Notes: generated by a model from the sequence alone, not told the origin. 64,000 nucleotides of DNA from Nocardia asteroides (GCA_019930625.1 CP082844.1:2542001-2606000), one strand, 5' to 3'. Shown: positions 1-9,264, counted from the stretch's first letter. Translations and numbers: made by a program.

Positions 1-1
1 C

Positions 2-490
2 ACCGCCGCCGACCGGATGATCGCCGACGGCGGCAGCGCGGGCGGCCTGCTGGTCGGCGCGGTCGCCAACATGGCCCCCGAGCTGTTCGCGGGCATCCTC
101 GCCAACGTCCCGTTCGTCGACCCGCTCACCTCCATCCTCGACCCGTCGCTCCCGCTGACCGTGATCGAGTGGGACGAGTGGGGCAACCCGCTGACGGACA
201 AGGACGTCTACGAGTACATGAAGTCCTACTCGCCCTATGAGAACGTCGAGGCCGAGGACTACCCGGCGATCCTGGCCATCACCAGCCTGAACGACACCCG
301 CGTGTTGTACGTCGAGCCCGCGAAGTGGATCGCCAAGCTGCGCGCCACCGCGACCGGAGACGCGCCGCTGCTGCTGAAGACGGAGATGAGCGCGGGCCAC
401 GGCGGGGTGAGCGGGCGCTATGAGAAGTGGCGGGAAGTGGCCTTCGAGCACGCCTGGGTACTCGACACGGTCGGTCTCGCCGACGCGTAG
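2..490 (+). CDS. ptrB: S9 family oligopeptidase B-like serine peptidase, 3' part only
   Basis: This is the C-terminal catalytic part of a prolyl-oligopeptidase-family (S9A) serine peptidase that cleaves short peptides after basic residues. The frame is open from the window edge, so the N-terminal propeller lies outside. The nucleophile serine is in the GGSAGG motif, the catalytic aspartate is probably in LNDTRV, and the catalytic histidine in SAGHGG. The spacing of these three motifs fits oligopeptidase B. The first ATG in the window (17) is internal to the protein, not its start. In mycobacteria a ptrB homologue also opens this gene neighbourhood. The family assignment is firm; substrate preference is inferred from the family. 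Confidence 0.88.
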   Translation, partial: TAADRMIADGGSAGGLLVGAVANMAPELFAGILANVPFVDPLTSILDPSLPLTVIEWDEWGNPLTDKDVYEYMKSYSPYENVEAEDYPAILAITSLNDTRVLYVEPAKWIAKLRATATGDAPLLLKTEMSAGHGGVSGRYEKWREVAFEHAWVLDTVGLADA

Positions 491-642
491 TCCCACCGTC
501 CGGCCGCCCGCGCGAACCGGCGGCCGGACGGTAGCGGCGCGCCGTCAGCGGGGTGAGCGCTCGATACACCCGTGACGGAGTGTTCGCCGCCCCGTCATGC
601 CGCCTGCACGTCGAGGACATGTGCGGCTGGCACCGTAAGTTC

Positions 643-1344
643 ATGAACGCTGAGCTGATCGTATCGATTTCCGGGATCAGGGACACCACCCGGGACACAG
701 CGATGGGATTCGCCGAGGAGATGGATCGGCGCGGCGTACCTCTCTCGCTGCTGGTCGCCCCGCGGTTGAAGGGCAAGTACCGGTTGCTCGACGACCCGGC
801 GACGCAGGCCTGGCTGCGCGGGCGGCGGGCGCGCGGCGACGCCATCGTGCTGCACGGCTACGACCAGGCGGCCACCAAGCGGCGGCGCGCCGAGTTCGCC
901 GCGCTGCCCCGGCACGAAGCGCGGTTGCGGTTGACCGCCGCGGATCGGGTGCTCGAACAGGTCGACCTGCGCACCCGCCTGTTCGCGGCCCCGCGCTGGG
1001 ATGCTTCGGCGGGCGCGCTGGACGCGCTGCCGGAAGTCGGTTTCCGGTTGGCGCTCGGCTCGACCGCGATCATCGACCTGGAGCGCAATATGGCGCAGAA
1101 GTCCAGGGTGTACGGCATCGGCGAAGGCTTCCGTGCGGAGCCGTGGTGGTGCCGCGCCCTGATCATGGGCGCCTCGCGCACCGCCCGCCGCGGCGGTGTG
1201 CTGCGGCTTGCCGTGTCCGCCGTCCAGTTGGCGCGATCCGGCCCGCGCCAGGCCATGCTCGACGCCGTCGACCTCGCGCTGTTCCACGGCGCGGTCGGCG
1301 CCACCTACCGGTGGGAATCCTTCCCGGCCCTGCGCGCCGCATGA
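643..1344 (+). CDS. DUF2334 polysaccharide deacetylase-like protein
   Basis: The 233-residue product resembles DUF2334 proteins, relatives of NodB-type polysaccharide deacetylases. It opens with a strand-rich LIVSISGI segment, then a VPLSLLVAPRLKG block, an IVLHGYD motif supplying the likely metal-binding histidine and aspartate, and LRTRLFAAPRWDAS. I chose ATG 643 because conserved sequence starts there. The frame is open back to a GTG at 553, which would add 30 unrelated residues. It has no signal peptide or membrane segment. The substrate is unknown, and a sugar deacetylase role is family inference only. Confidence 0.75.
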   Translation: MNAELIVSISGIRDTTRDTAMGFAEEMDRRGVPLSLLVAPRLKGKYRLLDDPATQAWLRGRRARGDAIVLHGYDQAATKRRRAEFAALPRHEARLRLTAADRVLEQVDLRTRLFAAPRWDASAGALDALPEVGFRLALGSTAIIDLERNMAQKSRVYGIGEGFRAEPWWCRALIMGASRTARRGGVLRLAVSAVQLARSGPRQAMLDAVDLALFHGAVGATYRWESFPALRAA

Positions 1345-1351
1345 CTGACGT

Positions 1352-1454
1352 CGCGGGCGGCGATGCGCCGGCGCCGTCGCCCGCGGCCGGTCGGGACCGC
1401 GCTCGCGCGACCGATCGGCGCCGCCGCCCGCGAATGGCGTAGCCGGGCGGCGGC
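1352..1454. terminator. Double hairpin between convergent genes
   Basis: Two GC-rich inverted repeats fill the gap between the DUF2334 gene and the converging glutamate decarboxylase gene. The first pairs CGCGGGCG at 1352-1359 with CGCCCGCG at 1378-1385. The second is a perfect 11-bp stem, GCCGCCGCCCG at 1420-1430 with CGGGCGGCGGC at 1444-1454. Neither has a clear T-tract, as is usual for actinobacterial terminators. They probably serve both strands. Confidence 0.55.
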
Positions 1455-1464
1455 GCTGTCCTGA

Positions 1465-2856
1465 TCAGGACGGCGCGATTTCCGTCTCCGGCACGGCGGG
1501 CGTGGCGTTATGCGTGAATCCGCCTGCCTCCTCGTGCGTGAGCGAAGTCGAGAACGGTCGCCGCCGTAGTTGTCCGATGCACCGGTCGAGATCGGCGATC
1601 AGCAGGTCGGCCATGTCGATGGTGAAGCCGTGGCGCAGGACCGCGCGCATCACCGTCTCGCCGTCCCGCTCCGAGGGCAGCGGATAGGCCGCGATCAGCC
1701 AGCCTCTGGAACGCAGCCGGTCGGACAGGTCGTAGAGGTTGAAGCCGGGATCGCCGGTCAGCCGCCAGCACACCGCGGTGATGCCGCGCTGCGGGTCGCC
1801 GTCGTGGATCAGTTCGAAGACCCCGAGCCCGCGCAGCCCCGCGGCCAAGTGCTGCGCCACCCGGTAGATCGCGGCCTGCACCCTGGCGTAACCGGCACGG
1901 CCCAAGCGGATGAATTCGTAGTACTGGGTGATCGCCTGTCCGCCCGGGCGGGAGAAGTTCAAGTTGAAGGTGGCCATGCTGCCGCCGAGGTAGTCCACGT
2001 CGAAGATCAACTCCTCCGGCAGGTCGCCTGCCTCCCGCCAGATCGCCCAGCCCGCGCCGAGCGGAGCCAGCCCGGTCTTGTGCCCGGAGGCGTTGATCGA
2101 CTTCACCCTGGGCAACCGGAAGTCCCAGATGAGGTCCGGGGCGGCGAACGGGGCGAGAAAGCCGCCGCTGGCCGCGTCCACGTGGATCGGAATGTCCCAG
2201 CCGCGCTCGCGCTCCAGCGTGTCCAGCGCCGCGCTGACCCCGGCGACGTCTTCGAACAGACCGGTGTAGGTCTGGCCGAAGGTGGGCACGACCATCATGG
2301 TGTTCGCGTCGCAATGTTCTGCGACATCGTCGGGGTGCATGGTGAGCCGGTCCCCGCGCAGCGGAATCCGGCGGATCTCCACGTCGAAGTAGCGCGCGAA
2401 TTTCTCCCAGCAAACCTGGACAGGCCCGCAGACGAAATTGGGTGTGGCGGTGCCGCCACGCTTGCGCCAGCGGAATTTGGCCGCGAGCCCGCCGAGCATG
2501 GCCGCCTCGCTGGACCCGATGGTCGAGGTGCCGTGCGTGGTGGCCGGGTCCGGCGCGTGCCACAGGTCCGCGACCATCCGCATGGCGCGGCGCTCCAGCT
2601 CGGCCGTCTGCGGGTACTCGTCCTTGTCGACGATGTTCTTGTCCAGGCATTCGGACATCAGCCTGCGGGCCTGGTCGTCCACCCAGGTGGTGCAGAAGGT
2701 GGCCAGGTTCATCCTGGAGACGCCGTCGAGCATCAGCTCGTCGTGCACGATTTCGTAAGCGACCTGCGGAAACATCTCGTGCGCCGGGAATCCGGATCGC
2801 GGCGCGGATCGGCTCAACCCCGGTAGGGCGAACAGATCATCGGCTCCTTCGGACAT
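1465..2856 (-). CDS. gadB: Glutamate decarboxylase (PLP-dependent)
   Basis: This 463-residue enzyme should decarboxylate L-glutamate to GABA and CO2, consuming a proton, in the cytoplasm. Group II PLP-decarboxylase features are clear: HGTSTIGSSEA near the phosphate site, HVDAASGGF, and the PLP-binding lysine in INASGHKTGLAP. The length matches bacterial GadB. The frame continues upstream, but ATG 2856 carries a good GGGAGG ribosome site and begins the conserved MSEGADD sequence. It diverges from an M20 peptidase gene, with an inverted repeat in the gap. No GABA antiporter or GABA transaminase lies next to it here, so acid resistance versus GABA shunt cannot be decided. Confidence 0.9.
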   Translation of the reverse strand: MSEGADDLFALPGLSRSAPRSGFPAHEMFPQVAYEIVHDELMLDGVSRMNLATFCTTWVDDQARRLMSECLDKNIVDKDEYPQTAELERRAMRMVADLWHAPDPATTHGTSTIGSSEAAMLGGLAAKFRWRKRGGTATPNFVCGPVQVCWEKFARYFDVEIRRIPLRGDRLTMHPDDVAEHCDANTMMVVPTFGQTYTGLFEDVAGVSAALDTLERERGWDIPIHVDAASGGFLAPFAAPDLIWDFRLPRVKSINASGHKTGLAPLGAGWAIWREAGDLPEELIFDVDYLGGSMATFNLNFSRPGGQAITQYYEFIRLGRAGYARVQAAIYRVAQHLAAGLRGLGVFELIHDGDPQRGITAVCWRLTGDPGFNLYDLSDRLRSRGWLIAAYPLPSERDGETVMRAVLRHGFTIDMADLLIADLDRCIGQLRRRPFSTSLTHEEAGGFTHNATPAVPETEIAPS

Positions 2857-2906
2857 GAGTACGGCCTCCCGATTCGACAGGTGTGCGGGTATGCCTCGTC
2901 TCTCCT

Positions 2907-2937
2907 GGAGGATGCCACTCGATTGCCGGCATCCTCC
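2907..2937. promoter_or_regulatory. 10-bp inverted repeat between gadB and the M20 peptidase gene
   Basis: GGAGGATGCC at 2907-2916 pairs perfectly with GGCATCCTCC at 2928-2937 across an 11-nt loop. It lies in the 220-bp gap between two divergent genes, about 50 bp upstream of the gadB start. It could be an operator for one or both promoters, or a 5'-UTR hairpin of gadB. No regulator gene is adjacent. Confidence 0.4.
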
Positions 2938-3076
2938 CCGCCCACCTTGACACACGGCGACCGACTTCTGGACGCACTTCGTACTCGTCTGGGAATCGCC
3001 CCGGATCACAGGCCGCGCCCGGACACCCGACTCGTTGCACGACCTCCTGTTCCAGGGCGGGAGATAAGGTTGGGGA

Positions 3077-4432
3077 ATGACGGAGGATGTGCGTGTCGCG
3101 GCGCTGCGCGGTGCGGTGGCAGGCTTGATGGAGCAGGCGAAAACCGATCTGGCGCAACTTGTCTCGTTTAAGTCGGTAGCCGATCCGCGGCAGTTTCCTC
3201 CCGAGGAGTGCGATCGTGCGGCGCAGTGGGTGGCCGACGCGTTCGCCGCCGCGGGGCTCACCACGGTCGGCCTGCACGAAACGCCGGACGGCACCAAGGC
3301 AGTCGTCGCCTCACGGGCCGCTCCCGAGGGCGCGCCGACGGTGTTGCTCTACTGTCACTACGACGTCCAGCCGCCGATGGACGAGGCCGCGTGGCGTACC
3401 TCGCCGTGGGAGCTGACGGAGCGCGACGGCCGCTGGTACGGGCGCGGCAGCGCGGATTGCAAGGGCAACATCGTCATGCACCTGACGGCTTTGCGTGCGC
3501 TCGGCCCGGACCTGCCGCTGGGTGTCACCGTGGTCGCGGAGGGCTCCGAGGAGCAGAGCACCGGGGGACTGGAGCGGTTCGTCGAAGCCCACCCGGACCT
3601 GCTGCGCGCGGACGCGATCGTGATCGGCGACTGCGGTAATTTCGCCGCGGGCCTGCCGACGCTGACCGAGACGCTGCGCGGTGGCGTGAACGTCGTGGTC
3701 ACCGTCGAAACGCTCGCGAGCCCTTTGCATTCCGGCATGTTCGGCGGCCCGGCCCCCGACGCGCTGGCCGCGCTGATCCAGCTGCTGGCCTCGCTGCGCG
3801 ACGAGCGAGGCAACACCACGATCGACGGCTTGGCCAACGATCAGGTTTGGCCGGGCGTGCGGTACCCGCGCGAGCAGTTCCACGCCGACGCGGGCGTCCT
3901 GCGCGATGTCGAACTCATCGGTGACGGCGACGTCGCCGATCTGCTCTGGGCGCGACCGGCGCTGACGGTGCTGGGCATCGACGCGCCGCCGGTGGTGGGA
4001 TCCGCGGCCGCGATTCCGCCGATCGCGCGGGCCCGCCTGAATCTGCGGATTCCGCCGGGCACCGATCCGGATCAGGCGCACCGGGCTCTCGTGGCGCATC
4101 TGCAGGCGCATACGCCGTGGCGCGCCCAGCTGACCGTGGAACTGGAAGGCATCGCCGCGCCGTTCCGGTCTCCCGCCGGGGGACCGGCGCGCGCGGCGAT
4201 GGAGGCGGCGCTGGCCGCATCCTATGGACGCGCGCCGACCACCCAGGGGCAAGGCGGCTCGATCCCGCTGTGCAACGTCTTCGCCGCCACCTACCCGGAC
4301 GCGGAGATCATGCTGCTCGGAGTCGAAGAACCGAAATCTCTGATCCACGCGCCCAATGAGAGCGTCGATCCCGAGGAGATCGAGCACATGGCGCTGGCCG
4401 AAGCGCTGTTCCTCGCGACCTATACCGGCTAG
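3077..4432 (+). CDS. M20 family dipeptidase / deacylase
   Basis: The 451-residue protein is a zinc-dependent M20 peptidase of the dipeptidase (PepV/CNDP/DapE-like) type. In order it shows the metal-binding YCHYDVQPP motif, the bridging aspartate in GRGSADCKGN, the catalytic glutamate pair in EGSEEQ, IGDCG, and a C-terminal histidine in LIHAPNES. The dimerisation (lid) domain lies between about residues 210 and 340. There is no signal peptide, so it acts in the cytoplasm. It ends 2 bp before the convergent MBL-fold gene. The exact substrate (dipeptide or N-acyl amino acid) cannot be read from sequence. Confidence 0.85.
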   Translation: MTEDVRVAALRGAVAGLMEQAKTDLAQLVSFKSVADPRQFPPEECDRAAQWVADAFAAAGLTTVGLHETPDGTKAVVASRAAPEGAPTVLLYCHYDVQPPMDEAAWRTSPWELTERDGRWYGRGSADCKGNIVMHLTALRALGPDLPLGVTVVAEGSEEQSTGGLERFVEAHPDLLRADAIVIGDCGNFAAGLPTLTETLRGGVNVVVTVETLASPLHSGMFGGPAPDALAALIQLLASLRDERGNTTIDGLANDQVWPGVRYPREQFHADAGVLRDVELIGDGDVADLLWARPALTVLGIDAPPVVGSAAAIPPIARARLNLRIPPGTDPDQAHRALVAHLQAHTPWRAQLTVELEGIAAPFRSPAGGPARAAMEAALAASYGRAPTTQGQGGSIPLCNVFAATYPDAEIMLLGVEEPKSLIHAPNESVDPEEIEHMALAEALFLATYTG

Positions 4433-4434
4433 GC

Positions 4435-5079
4435 CTACAGCTCGGTGGCGTCCTCCGGTGCGAGCACCCGGAATTCGGTCCCCTCGGGCGCCATCTCGTT
4501 CAGCCGGCCGAAGTAGATGCCCTGTGCCTCGGGCCGGATGATGCCGAAGTGGATGGGCAGCGCTACCCGCGGCGCGACGGCGCGCAGGTAATCGACGGCC
4601 TCGCTGATCCGCATCCACGGTGCGACCGCCGGAGCGGCCAGCACGCCGACCGGGACCGGCGGCACCCACAGCGAATCACCGGGGTGTACCAGCTGCGCCG
4701 GGTCGGCCGGGGTGCCCAGCAGGAAGACCGTGTTGTCGATCACGGGAATCTCCGGGTGGATGACGGCGTGCCTGCCGCCGCCGCCGGTGATCTGGAGACC
4801 GTCGAGCGTCAGGATGTTGCCCGCGCGCACCGGTTCCCACGGCTCGCCGCGCTGCTGGGCGGTCTGCGGATCCGACAGCAACCGTGCGCCGGGGTTCGCC
4901 TCGATCAGCGCCTCGATCCGGTCCGGGTCGATGTGGTCGGGATGCTGATGGGTGACCGCGATCGCGTCCAGGCCGGTGAGGCCCTCGAAGCCGTGCGAGA
5001 AGGTGCCCGGGTCGAACAGGATCTTCTTGCCGTGCAGCTCGACGAGGAGGCAGGAATGACCGAAGTGGGCTATGCGCAT
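4435..5079 (-). CDS. MBL-fold metal-dependent hydrolase
   Basis: This 214-residue protein is a compact metallo-beta-lactamase-fold hydrolase of the UlaG-like group. It begins MRIAHFGHSCLLVE, shows the two-metal signature THQHPDHID near residue 65, a GGGGRHAVIH segment, and a late histidine in LPIHFGII. It is cytoplasmic, with no signal peptide. The M. tuberculosis equivalent also sits next to purS/purQ, so the position is ancestral. It diverges from purS across about 130 bp. Its natural substrate is unknown. Confidence 0.8.
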   Translation of the reverse strand: MRIAHFGHSCLLVELHGKKILFDPGTFSHGFEGLTGLDAIAVTHQHPDHIDPDRIEALIEANPGARLLSDPQTAQQRGEPWEPVRAGNILTLDGLQITGGGGRHAVIHPEIPVIDNTVFLLGTPADPAQLVHPGDSLWVPPVPVGVLAAPAVAPWMRISEAVDYLRAVAPRVALPIHFGIIRPEAQGIYFGRLNEMAPEGTEFRVLAPEDATEL

Positions 5080-5210
5080 GCCGTCATGCTATCCACGCCC
5101 GGTGTGTTCTCCGTGACATCGCCGATGTCTTGGCCGACCCCGCGGATGCCGTGCCCGACCTGCACAACTACGCTGCTGAGGTAACCCCCCAACCACATGA
5201 GGAGCAACGC

Positions 5211-5447
5211 GTGGCACGAGTCGTGGTCGAGGTGATGCCGAAGGCCGAAATCCTGGATCCGCAGGGGCAGGCCATCGTCGGCGCACTCCCGCGCCTGGGA
5301 TTCGAGGGCGTCTCGGACGTTCGGCAGGGCAAGCGATTCGAACTCGACGTCGACGACAGCGTCGATGACGCGGCGCTCGAGCAGATCGCCGAATCGCTGC
5401 TGTGCAACACGGTGATCGAGGAGTGGAAGGTGGTCCGCGTTTCATGA
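5211..5447 (+). CDS. purS: Phosphoribosylformylglycinamidine synthase subunit PurS
   Basis: PurS is the small (78 residues here) scaffold subunit that lets PurQ deliver ammonia to PurL in step four of purine synthesis. The protein runs [20 protein letters not shown] and ends in the typical WKVVRVS. I chose GTG 5211 because GAGGAG sits at 5199-5204 and conservation starts there; an open extension back to 5130 is not homologous. The stop overlaps the purQ start by 4 bp (ATGA), so the two are translationally coupled. Confidence 0.93.
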   Translation: MARVVVEVMPKAEILDPQGQAIVGALPRLGFEGVSDVRQGKRFELDVDDSVDDAALEQIAESLLCNTVIEEWKVVRVS

Positions 5448-6121
5448 CCGCGCGCATCGGGGTCATCACGTTTCCCGGCACGCTCGACGACGTCGACGCG
5501 GCCCGGGCGGTGCGCCTGGCCGGCGCCGAGGCGGTCAGCCTGTGGCACGCCGACGCCGACCTGAAGGGCGTCGACGCGGTGATCGTGCCCGGCGGCTTCT
5601 CCTACGGCGACTACCTGCGTGCCGGCGCCATCGCCCGGTTCGCCCCGGTGATGGGCGAAGTCGTGCGCGCGGCGGGCGCCGGACTGCCGGTGCTGGGTAT
5701 CTGCAACGGTTTCCAGGTGCTGTGCGAGGCCGGGTTGCTGCCCGGCGCGCTGACCCGCAACGAGGGCCTGCACTTCATCTGCCGCGACGAGTGGCTCACC
5801 GTGGATTCGGTGTCCACCGTGTGGACCTCCCGCTTCGAGCCGGGCGCTCAGATCCTCATCCCGCTCAAGTCCGGTGAGGGGCGCTACCAGGCGTCGGAGG
5901 CCGTGCTGGACCAACTCGAAGGCGAGGGCAGGGTCGTCTTCCGCTACTCGAGCGACAACCCGAACGGCTCGCAGCGCGGCATCGCGGGCATCGCTTCGGC
6001 CAACGGTCGCGTCGTCGGCTTGATGCCGCATCCGGAGCACGCCACCGAGCCGCTGACCGGACCCAGCGACGACGGTCTGGGCCTGTTCCTCTCCGTGCTG
6101 GACACCCTGGTCGCTGTGTGA
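5444..6121 (+). CDS. purQ: Phosphoribosylformylglycinamidine synthase subunit PurQ (glutaminase)
   Basis: PurQ (225 residues) is the class I glutamine amidotransferase that supplies ammonia for converting FGAR to FGAM. The nucleophile cysteine is in VLGICNGFQ, and the catalytic His-Glu pair is in GLMPHPEHA. The [15 protein letters not shown] segment is typical of PurQ. ATG 5444 overlaps the purS stop. It works with the separately encoded small PurL at 10655, so the FGAM synthase is the three-subunit Gram-positive type. Confidence 0.95.
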   Translation: MTARIGVITFPGTLDDVDAARAVRLAGAEAVSLWHADADLKGVDAVIVPGGFSYGDYLRAGAIARFAPVMGEVVRAAGAGLPVLGICNGFQVLCEAGLLPGALTRNEGLHFICRDEWLTVDSVSTVWTSRFEPGAQILIPLKSGEGRYQASEAVLDQLEGEGRVVFRYSSDNPNGSQRGIAGIASANGRVVGLMPHPEHATEPLTGPSDDGLGLFLSVLDTLVAV

Positions 6122-6173
6122 TCCGGCCGCCGGGCCACGAACGGACGACGCTCGGTCTCGGCGTTTGTCGACT

Positions 6174-7250
6174 TCAGCTGATGCGGTCGATGATGTCGAA
6201 GTCGACGCCTTTCGCGCGGGCGATATATCCGCGTTGAATCGCCTGGTTGCCGCGGAAACCCCGCACCCCGGCGGGGGTTTCGAGGAACAGGCCGTGATCG
6301 AGGGCATCGAGTATCTCGGGCACTTCCAATGATCCGACCGCCCGTGCGAGCGCGCCCAGCGTGTGGATGGCTTCGTAGGTGGCGTTGCTGAAGCTGGTCA
6401 GCGCGGGGGCGAACGCGCCGTGGCGCGCGGTGTAGCGGGTCATCCGGTCGCGTCCGTCGGGCGTGCGGTCGTCGAGGAAGAAGCTGGACGCCACGAAGAA
6501 GTTGCGGTTGGCCTCGGGGCCCGCCGCCAGCAGCACGTTCTCGTCGGCGGCCGGGCTGACCCGCAGCTGACTCGCGGCGCGGCCGGTGGCCGCGTACTGC
6601 CGGTTGAAGCGGGCGACGTCGGCGCCGACCATCAGGATCACCACCGCGTCGGCCAGGTCGAGTGCCGGATGATCGAGGAAGCCGGAGAAACTCGGCGACC
6701 CCAGCGGCACGAACTGTTCCAGCACGATCGCCGCCGGATCGGACAGGCTCGCGCGGATCGCGGCGGCGGAACGGCGCGGCCAGATGTAGTCGTTGCCGAT
6801 GACGGCCCAGCGCCGCACGCCGTACTCGCGTTCGAGCCAGTGCACGGCGGCCACGGTCTGCCCGGCCGGGTGCTCGCCGAGCATCAGCACGCCTGGCAGT
6901 TCGTCGGTCAGGCCCTCATGGCTGGTGGCGTACAGGTATGGCACCCGGCCCGCGCCCGCTCGCGCCACAGCCCGCCGGACCGCGGAGGTGTGCCACCCGG
7001 TGATGGCGTGCACCATGCCGGTGGACAGCAGCGCGGAGACCTCGGCGGCGACCTCGTGTGGCGGGCGGCCCCCGTCGATATTCGTGGTACGAATTTCCCG
7101 CCCCAGAATTCCCGCACTCCGGTTGATTTCGTCGACCGCGAGCGTTACCGCCGCATCGCAGGACGGCGCGACGATACCGCCCGGTCCCTGCCGCGGAACT
7201 ATGTTGAGGACCTCGATTGTGCCCTCGGGGCTCTCGAACGGCGTCGACAT
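6174..7250 (-). CDS. AmiC-like type 1 periplasmic-binding-fold protein without signal peptide
   Basis: The 358-residue protein has the two-lobed leucine/amide-binding fold (Peripla_BP type) of amide and urea ABC receptors. Visible segments include AVDEINRSAGILGREIR, a GWHTSAVRRAV ligand-loop-like stretch and a VIGNDYIWPRRSA hinge. Unlike transport receptors it starts MSTPFESPEG with no signal peptide or lipobox, so it should be cytoplasmic, as is AmiC of the Pseudomonas amidase regulator pair. It diverges from a MarR gene across 49 bp, and no permease or ATPase gene lies nearby. I infer a ligand sensor rather than a transporter part. Ligand and partner are unknown. Confidence 0.7.
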   Translation of the reverse strand: MSTPFESPEGTIEVLNIVPRQGPGGIVAPSCDAAVTLAVDEINRSAGILGREIRTTNIDGGRPPHEVAAEVSALLSTGMVHAITGWHTSAVRRAVARAGAGRVPYLYATSHEGLTDELPGVLMLGEHPAGQTVAAVHWLEREYGVRRWAVIGNDYIWPRRSAAAIRASLSDPAAIVLEQFVPLGSPSFSGFLDHPALDLADAVVILMVGADVARFNRQYAATGRAASQLRVSPAADENVLLAAGPEANRNFFVASSFFLDDRTPDGRDRMTRYTARHGAFAPALTSFSNATYEAIHTLGALARAVGSLEVPEILDALDHGLFLETPAGVRGFRGNQAIQRGYIARAKGVDFDIIDRIS

Positions 7251-7265
7251 TCGGTACTCTTCTTC

Positions 7266-7277
7266 TCGTTCGAGCGA
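7266..7277. promoter_or_regulatory. Imperfect palindrome in the binding protein/MarR divergent gap
   Basis: TCGTTCGAGCGA is a near-palindrome (one mismatched pair) in the 49-bp space between two divergent starts. A site here would overlap both promoters, as is usual for MarR-type autoregulation. It is short, so support is modest. Confidence 0.35.
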
Positions 7278-7299
7278 AATTCATGGCAGGCAGGGAATA

Positions 7300-7731
7300 A
7301 TGACGTCCATTGTAAGCGGAAATTCGACGCTGCATGGCGCGCTGCGTGCCGCGGAGCGCGGTTGGGTGCGGCACTTGGACACGGCGTTGTGCGCCAGGCA
7401 ACTCTCCCCGGATCAGTGGTCGATGCTGTCGAATCTGTGTGGGGACACGGGTATCACGATGACCGAGCTGGCAGCCAAATCGCAGCTCGCGCCGTCCTCG
7501 GCCACCCGGCACGCCGACTATCTGGCCGAGCGCGGCCTGATCTTCCGGCTCGCCGCACAGGACGATCGGCGCCGCATCCTGATCGGCCTCAGCAGGCTCG
7601 GAGCCGATCTGGTCGCGGAGGTGCGTGCGGAGGAGGCGCGCGCCGAGCAGGAGTTGCGCGGACGAATCGGCGCGCGCCGATATACCGAACTCATGCGATT
7701 GCTCGACCTGGTTTCCATCGCCTCGGAGTAA
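7300..7731 (+). CDS. MarR family transcriptional regulator
   Basis: The 143-residue product is a winged-helix MarR regulator. The recognition region reads MTELAAKSQLAPSSATRHADYLAERGLI, followed by the wing RLAAQDDRRRILIGLSRLG. Such proteins bind palindromes as dimers and are usually released by small ligands. ATG 7300 follows a GGCAGGGA ribosome site; a longer frame back to 6793 is antisense to the neighbour. The divergent AmiC-like gene is the natural target, and the unusual pairing suggests that the two proteins sense one ligand. Which genes it controls cannot be seen. Confidence 0.85.
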   Translation: MTSIVSGNSTLHGALRAAERGWVRHLDTALCARQLSPDQWSMLSNLCGDTGITMTELAAKSQLAPSSATRHADYLAERGLIFRLAAQDDRRRILIGLSRLGADLVAEVRAEEARAEQELRGRIGARRYTELMRLLDLVSIASE

Positions 7732-7748
7732 TACTCCACAGTACCGGA

Positions 7749-7765
7749 CATTCATCCGATGAATG
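7749..7765. repeat. 17-bp palindrome downstream of the marR gene
   Basis: CATTCAT-CCG-ATGAATG is a perfect 7-3-7 palindrome starting 18 bp after the marR stop. It could be a weak terminator or an operator for the following aminopeptidase gene 200 bp further on. Its AT-rich arms contrast with the surrounding sequence. Confidence 0.35.
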
Positions 7766-7965
7766 CCCCGAACGTCCGATTTGTGATCGTCCGGCAAACC
7801 ATTCTTGCCGTTATGTTCCACTGTGAATAGCCCGCGTGGCGGGGCTCCGCGCGAGCGAATTCTCCGCGATAACGGCAAGGCTCGTACCGTCTCGACCGAT
7901 ATCAGGCGCACGCGCGCGCCGACCGGGACACTACGGTCGCGGCCCACTTGCCTAGGATCGCAGGC

Positions 7966-9264
7966 ATGCCCGTCTCCTCCACCGCTGCCACGGCCGCCGG
8001 GCTGTGCGCGTTCATCGATGCGTCTCCGTCGCCGTTCCACGTCTGCCGCACGGTCGCCGCGGAATTGGACGCGCGCGGGTTCACCCGGCTCGCCGAATCG
8101 GAGACCTGGCCCTCGGACGGTCCGGGTAGGCACTACGTGGTTCGCGGCGGCTCACTGGTCGCCTGGGCTGCCGGAGACGCCGCGGGCGCGACCCCGTTCC
8201 GCGTGGTAGGGGCGCACACCGACAGTCCCAACCTGCGCGTCAAGCAGCATCCCGATCTCACCTCGGCGGGCTGGCAGCTCGTCGGGTTGGAGCCGTACGG
8301 CGGTGCGTGGCTGAACTCTTGGCTGGACCGGGAACTCGGTGTCTCGGGACGGCTGAGCGTACGCGAGGCGAACACGGTGCGTGAGCGGCTGGTTCGCATC
8401 GATGAGCCGATCCTGCGGGTGCCGCAGCTGGCCATCCACCTGTCCGAGGACCGCAGGGGCGTCACGCTGGATCCGCAGCGGCACGTCAACGCGGTGTGGG
8501 GCGTCGGGTACGAAGCGGCGGCGTTCATCGATTTCGTGGCCGATCGGGCCGGGGTCGATCCCGGCGAGGTGCTCGGCTGGGAATTGATGACCCACGACCT
8601 GGCCCCGAGCAGGCTGATCGGTCGCGACCACGACCTGGTCAGCGCGCCGCGCCTGGACAACCAGGGCACCTGTTTCGCGGGTTTGCACGCGTTCCTGGCC
8701 GCGATCGACGATCCGGGCGCGGCGATCCCGGTGCTGGCCATGTTCGACCACGAGGAGGTCGGCAGCCAATCCGACCGTGGCGCGCAGTCGGATCTGCTGC
8801 CCGCGGTGCTGGAACGCATCGTGCTCGCGCGCGGTGGTGGGCGCGTCGATTACCTTGCCGCGCTGGCCGGTTCGGTGTGCGCGTCCGGTGACATGGCGCA
8901 CGCGACGCACCCGAATTATCCGGAGCGGCACGAGCCCGCGCACCGGATCGAGGTCAACGGCGGGCCGGTGCTGAAGGTCAACCAGAATCTGCGCTACGCC
9001 ACCGACGCCACCGGCGCCGGGGCGTTCGCGCTGGCCTGTGCTCAGGCCGGAGTCGCGTTGCAGCGCTACGTGCATCGCGCCGACCTGCCCTGCGGCTCCA
9101 CGATCGGCCCGATGACCGCCGCGCGCACCGGCATGCCCACCGTCGACGTCGGCGCGCCGCAGTTGGCGATGCATTCGGCGCGCGAGCTGATGGGCGCGTT
9201 CGACGTTCCGGCTTATGCCGCGGCGCTGGCCGCCTTCCTCACACCCGAGACCGCCGGGCGGTAG
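7966..9264 (+). CDS. pepC: M18 family aminopeptidase
   Basis: This 432-residue zinc aminopeptidase removes N-terminal residues (typically acidic or neutral) from peptides in the cytoplasm. M18 motifs are present: [13 protein letters not shown] with a metal histidine and aspartate, [11 protein letters not shown], the catalytic EE in [14 protein letters not shown], and [17 protein letters not shown] 7966 is the conserved start; a TTG 18 bp earlier is in frame but unlikely. Its 3' end overlaps the convergent mannosyltransferase gene by 52 bp. The M. tuberculosis pepC gene is in the corresponding position. Confidence 0.9.
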   Translation: MPVSSTAATAAGLCAFIDASPSPFHVCRTVAAELDARGFTRLAESETWPSDGPGRHYVVRGGSLVAWAAGDAAGATPFRVVGAHTDSPNLRVKQHPDLTSAGWQLVGLEPYGGAWLNSWLDRELGVSGRLSVREANTVRERLVRIDEPILRVPQLAIHLSEDRRGVTLDPQRHVNAVWGVGYEAAAFIDFVADRAGVDPGEVLGWELMTHDLAPSRLIGRDHDLVSAPRLDNQGTCFAGLHAFLAAIDDPGAAIPVLAMFDHEEVGSQSDRGAQSDLLPAVLERIVLARGGGRVDYLAALAGSVCASGDMAHATHPNYPERHEPAHRIEVNGGPVLKVNQNLRYATDATGAGAFALACAQAGVALQRYVHRADLPCGSTIGPMTAARTGMPTVDVGAPQLAMHSARELMGAFDVPAYAAALAAFLTPETAGR

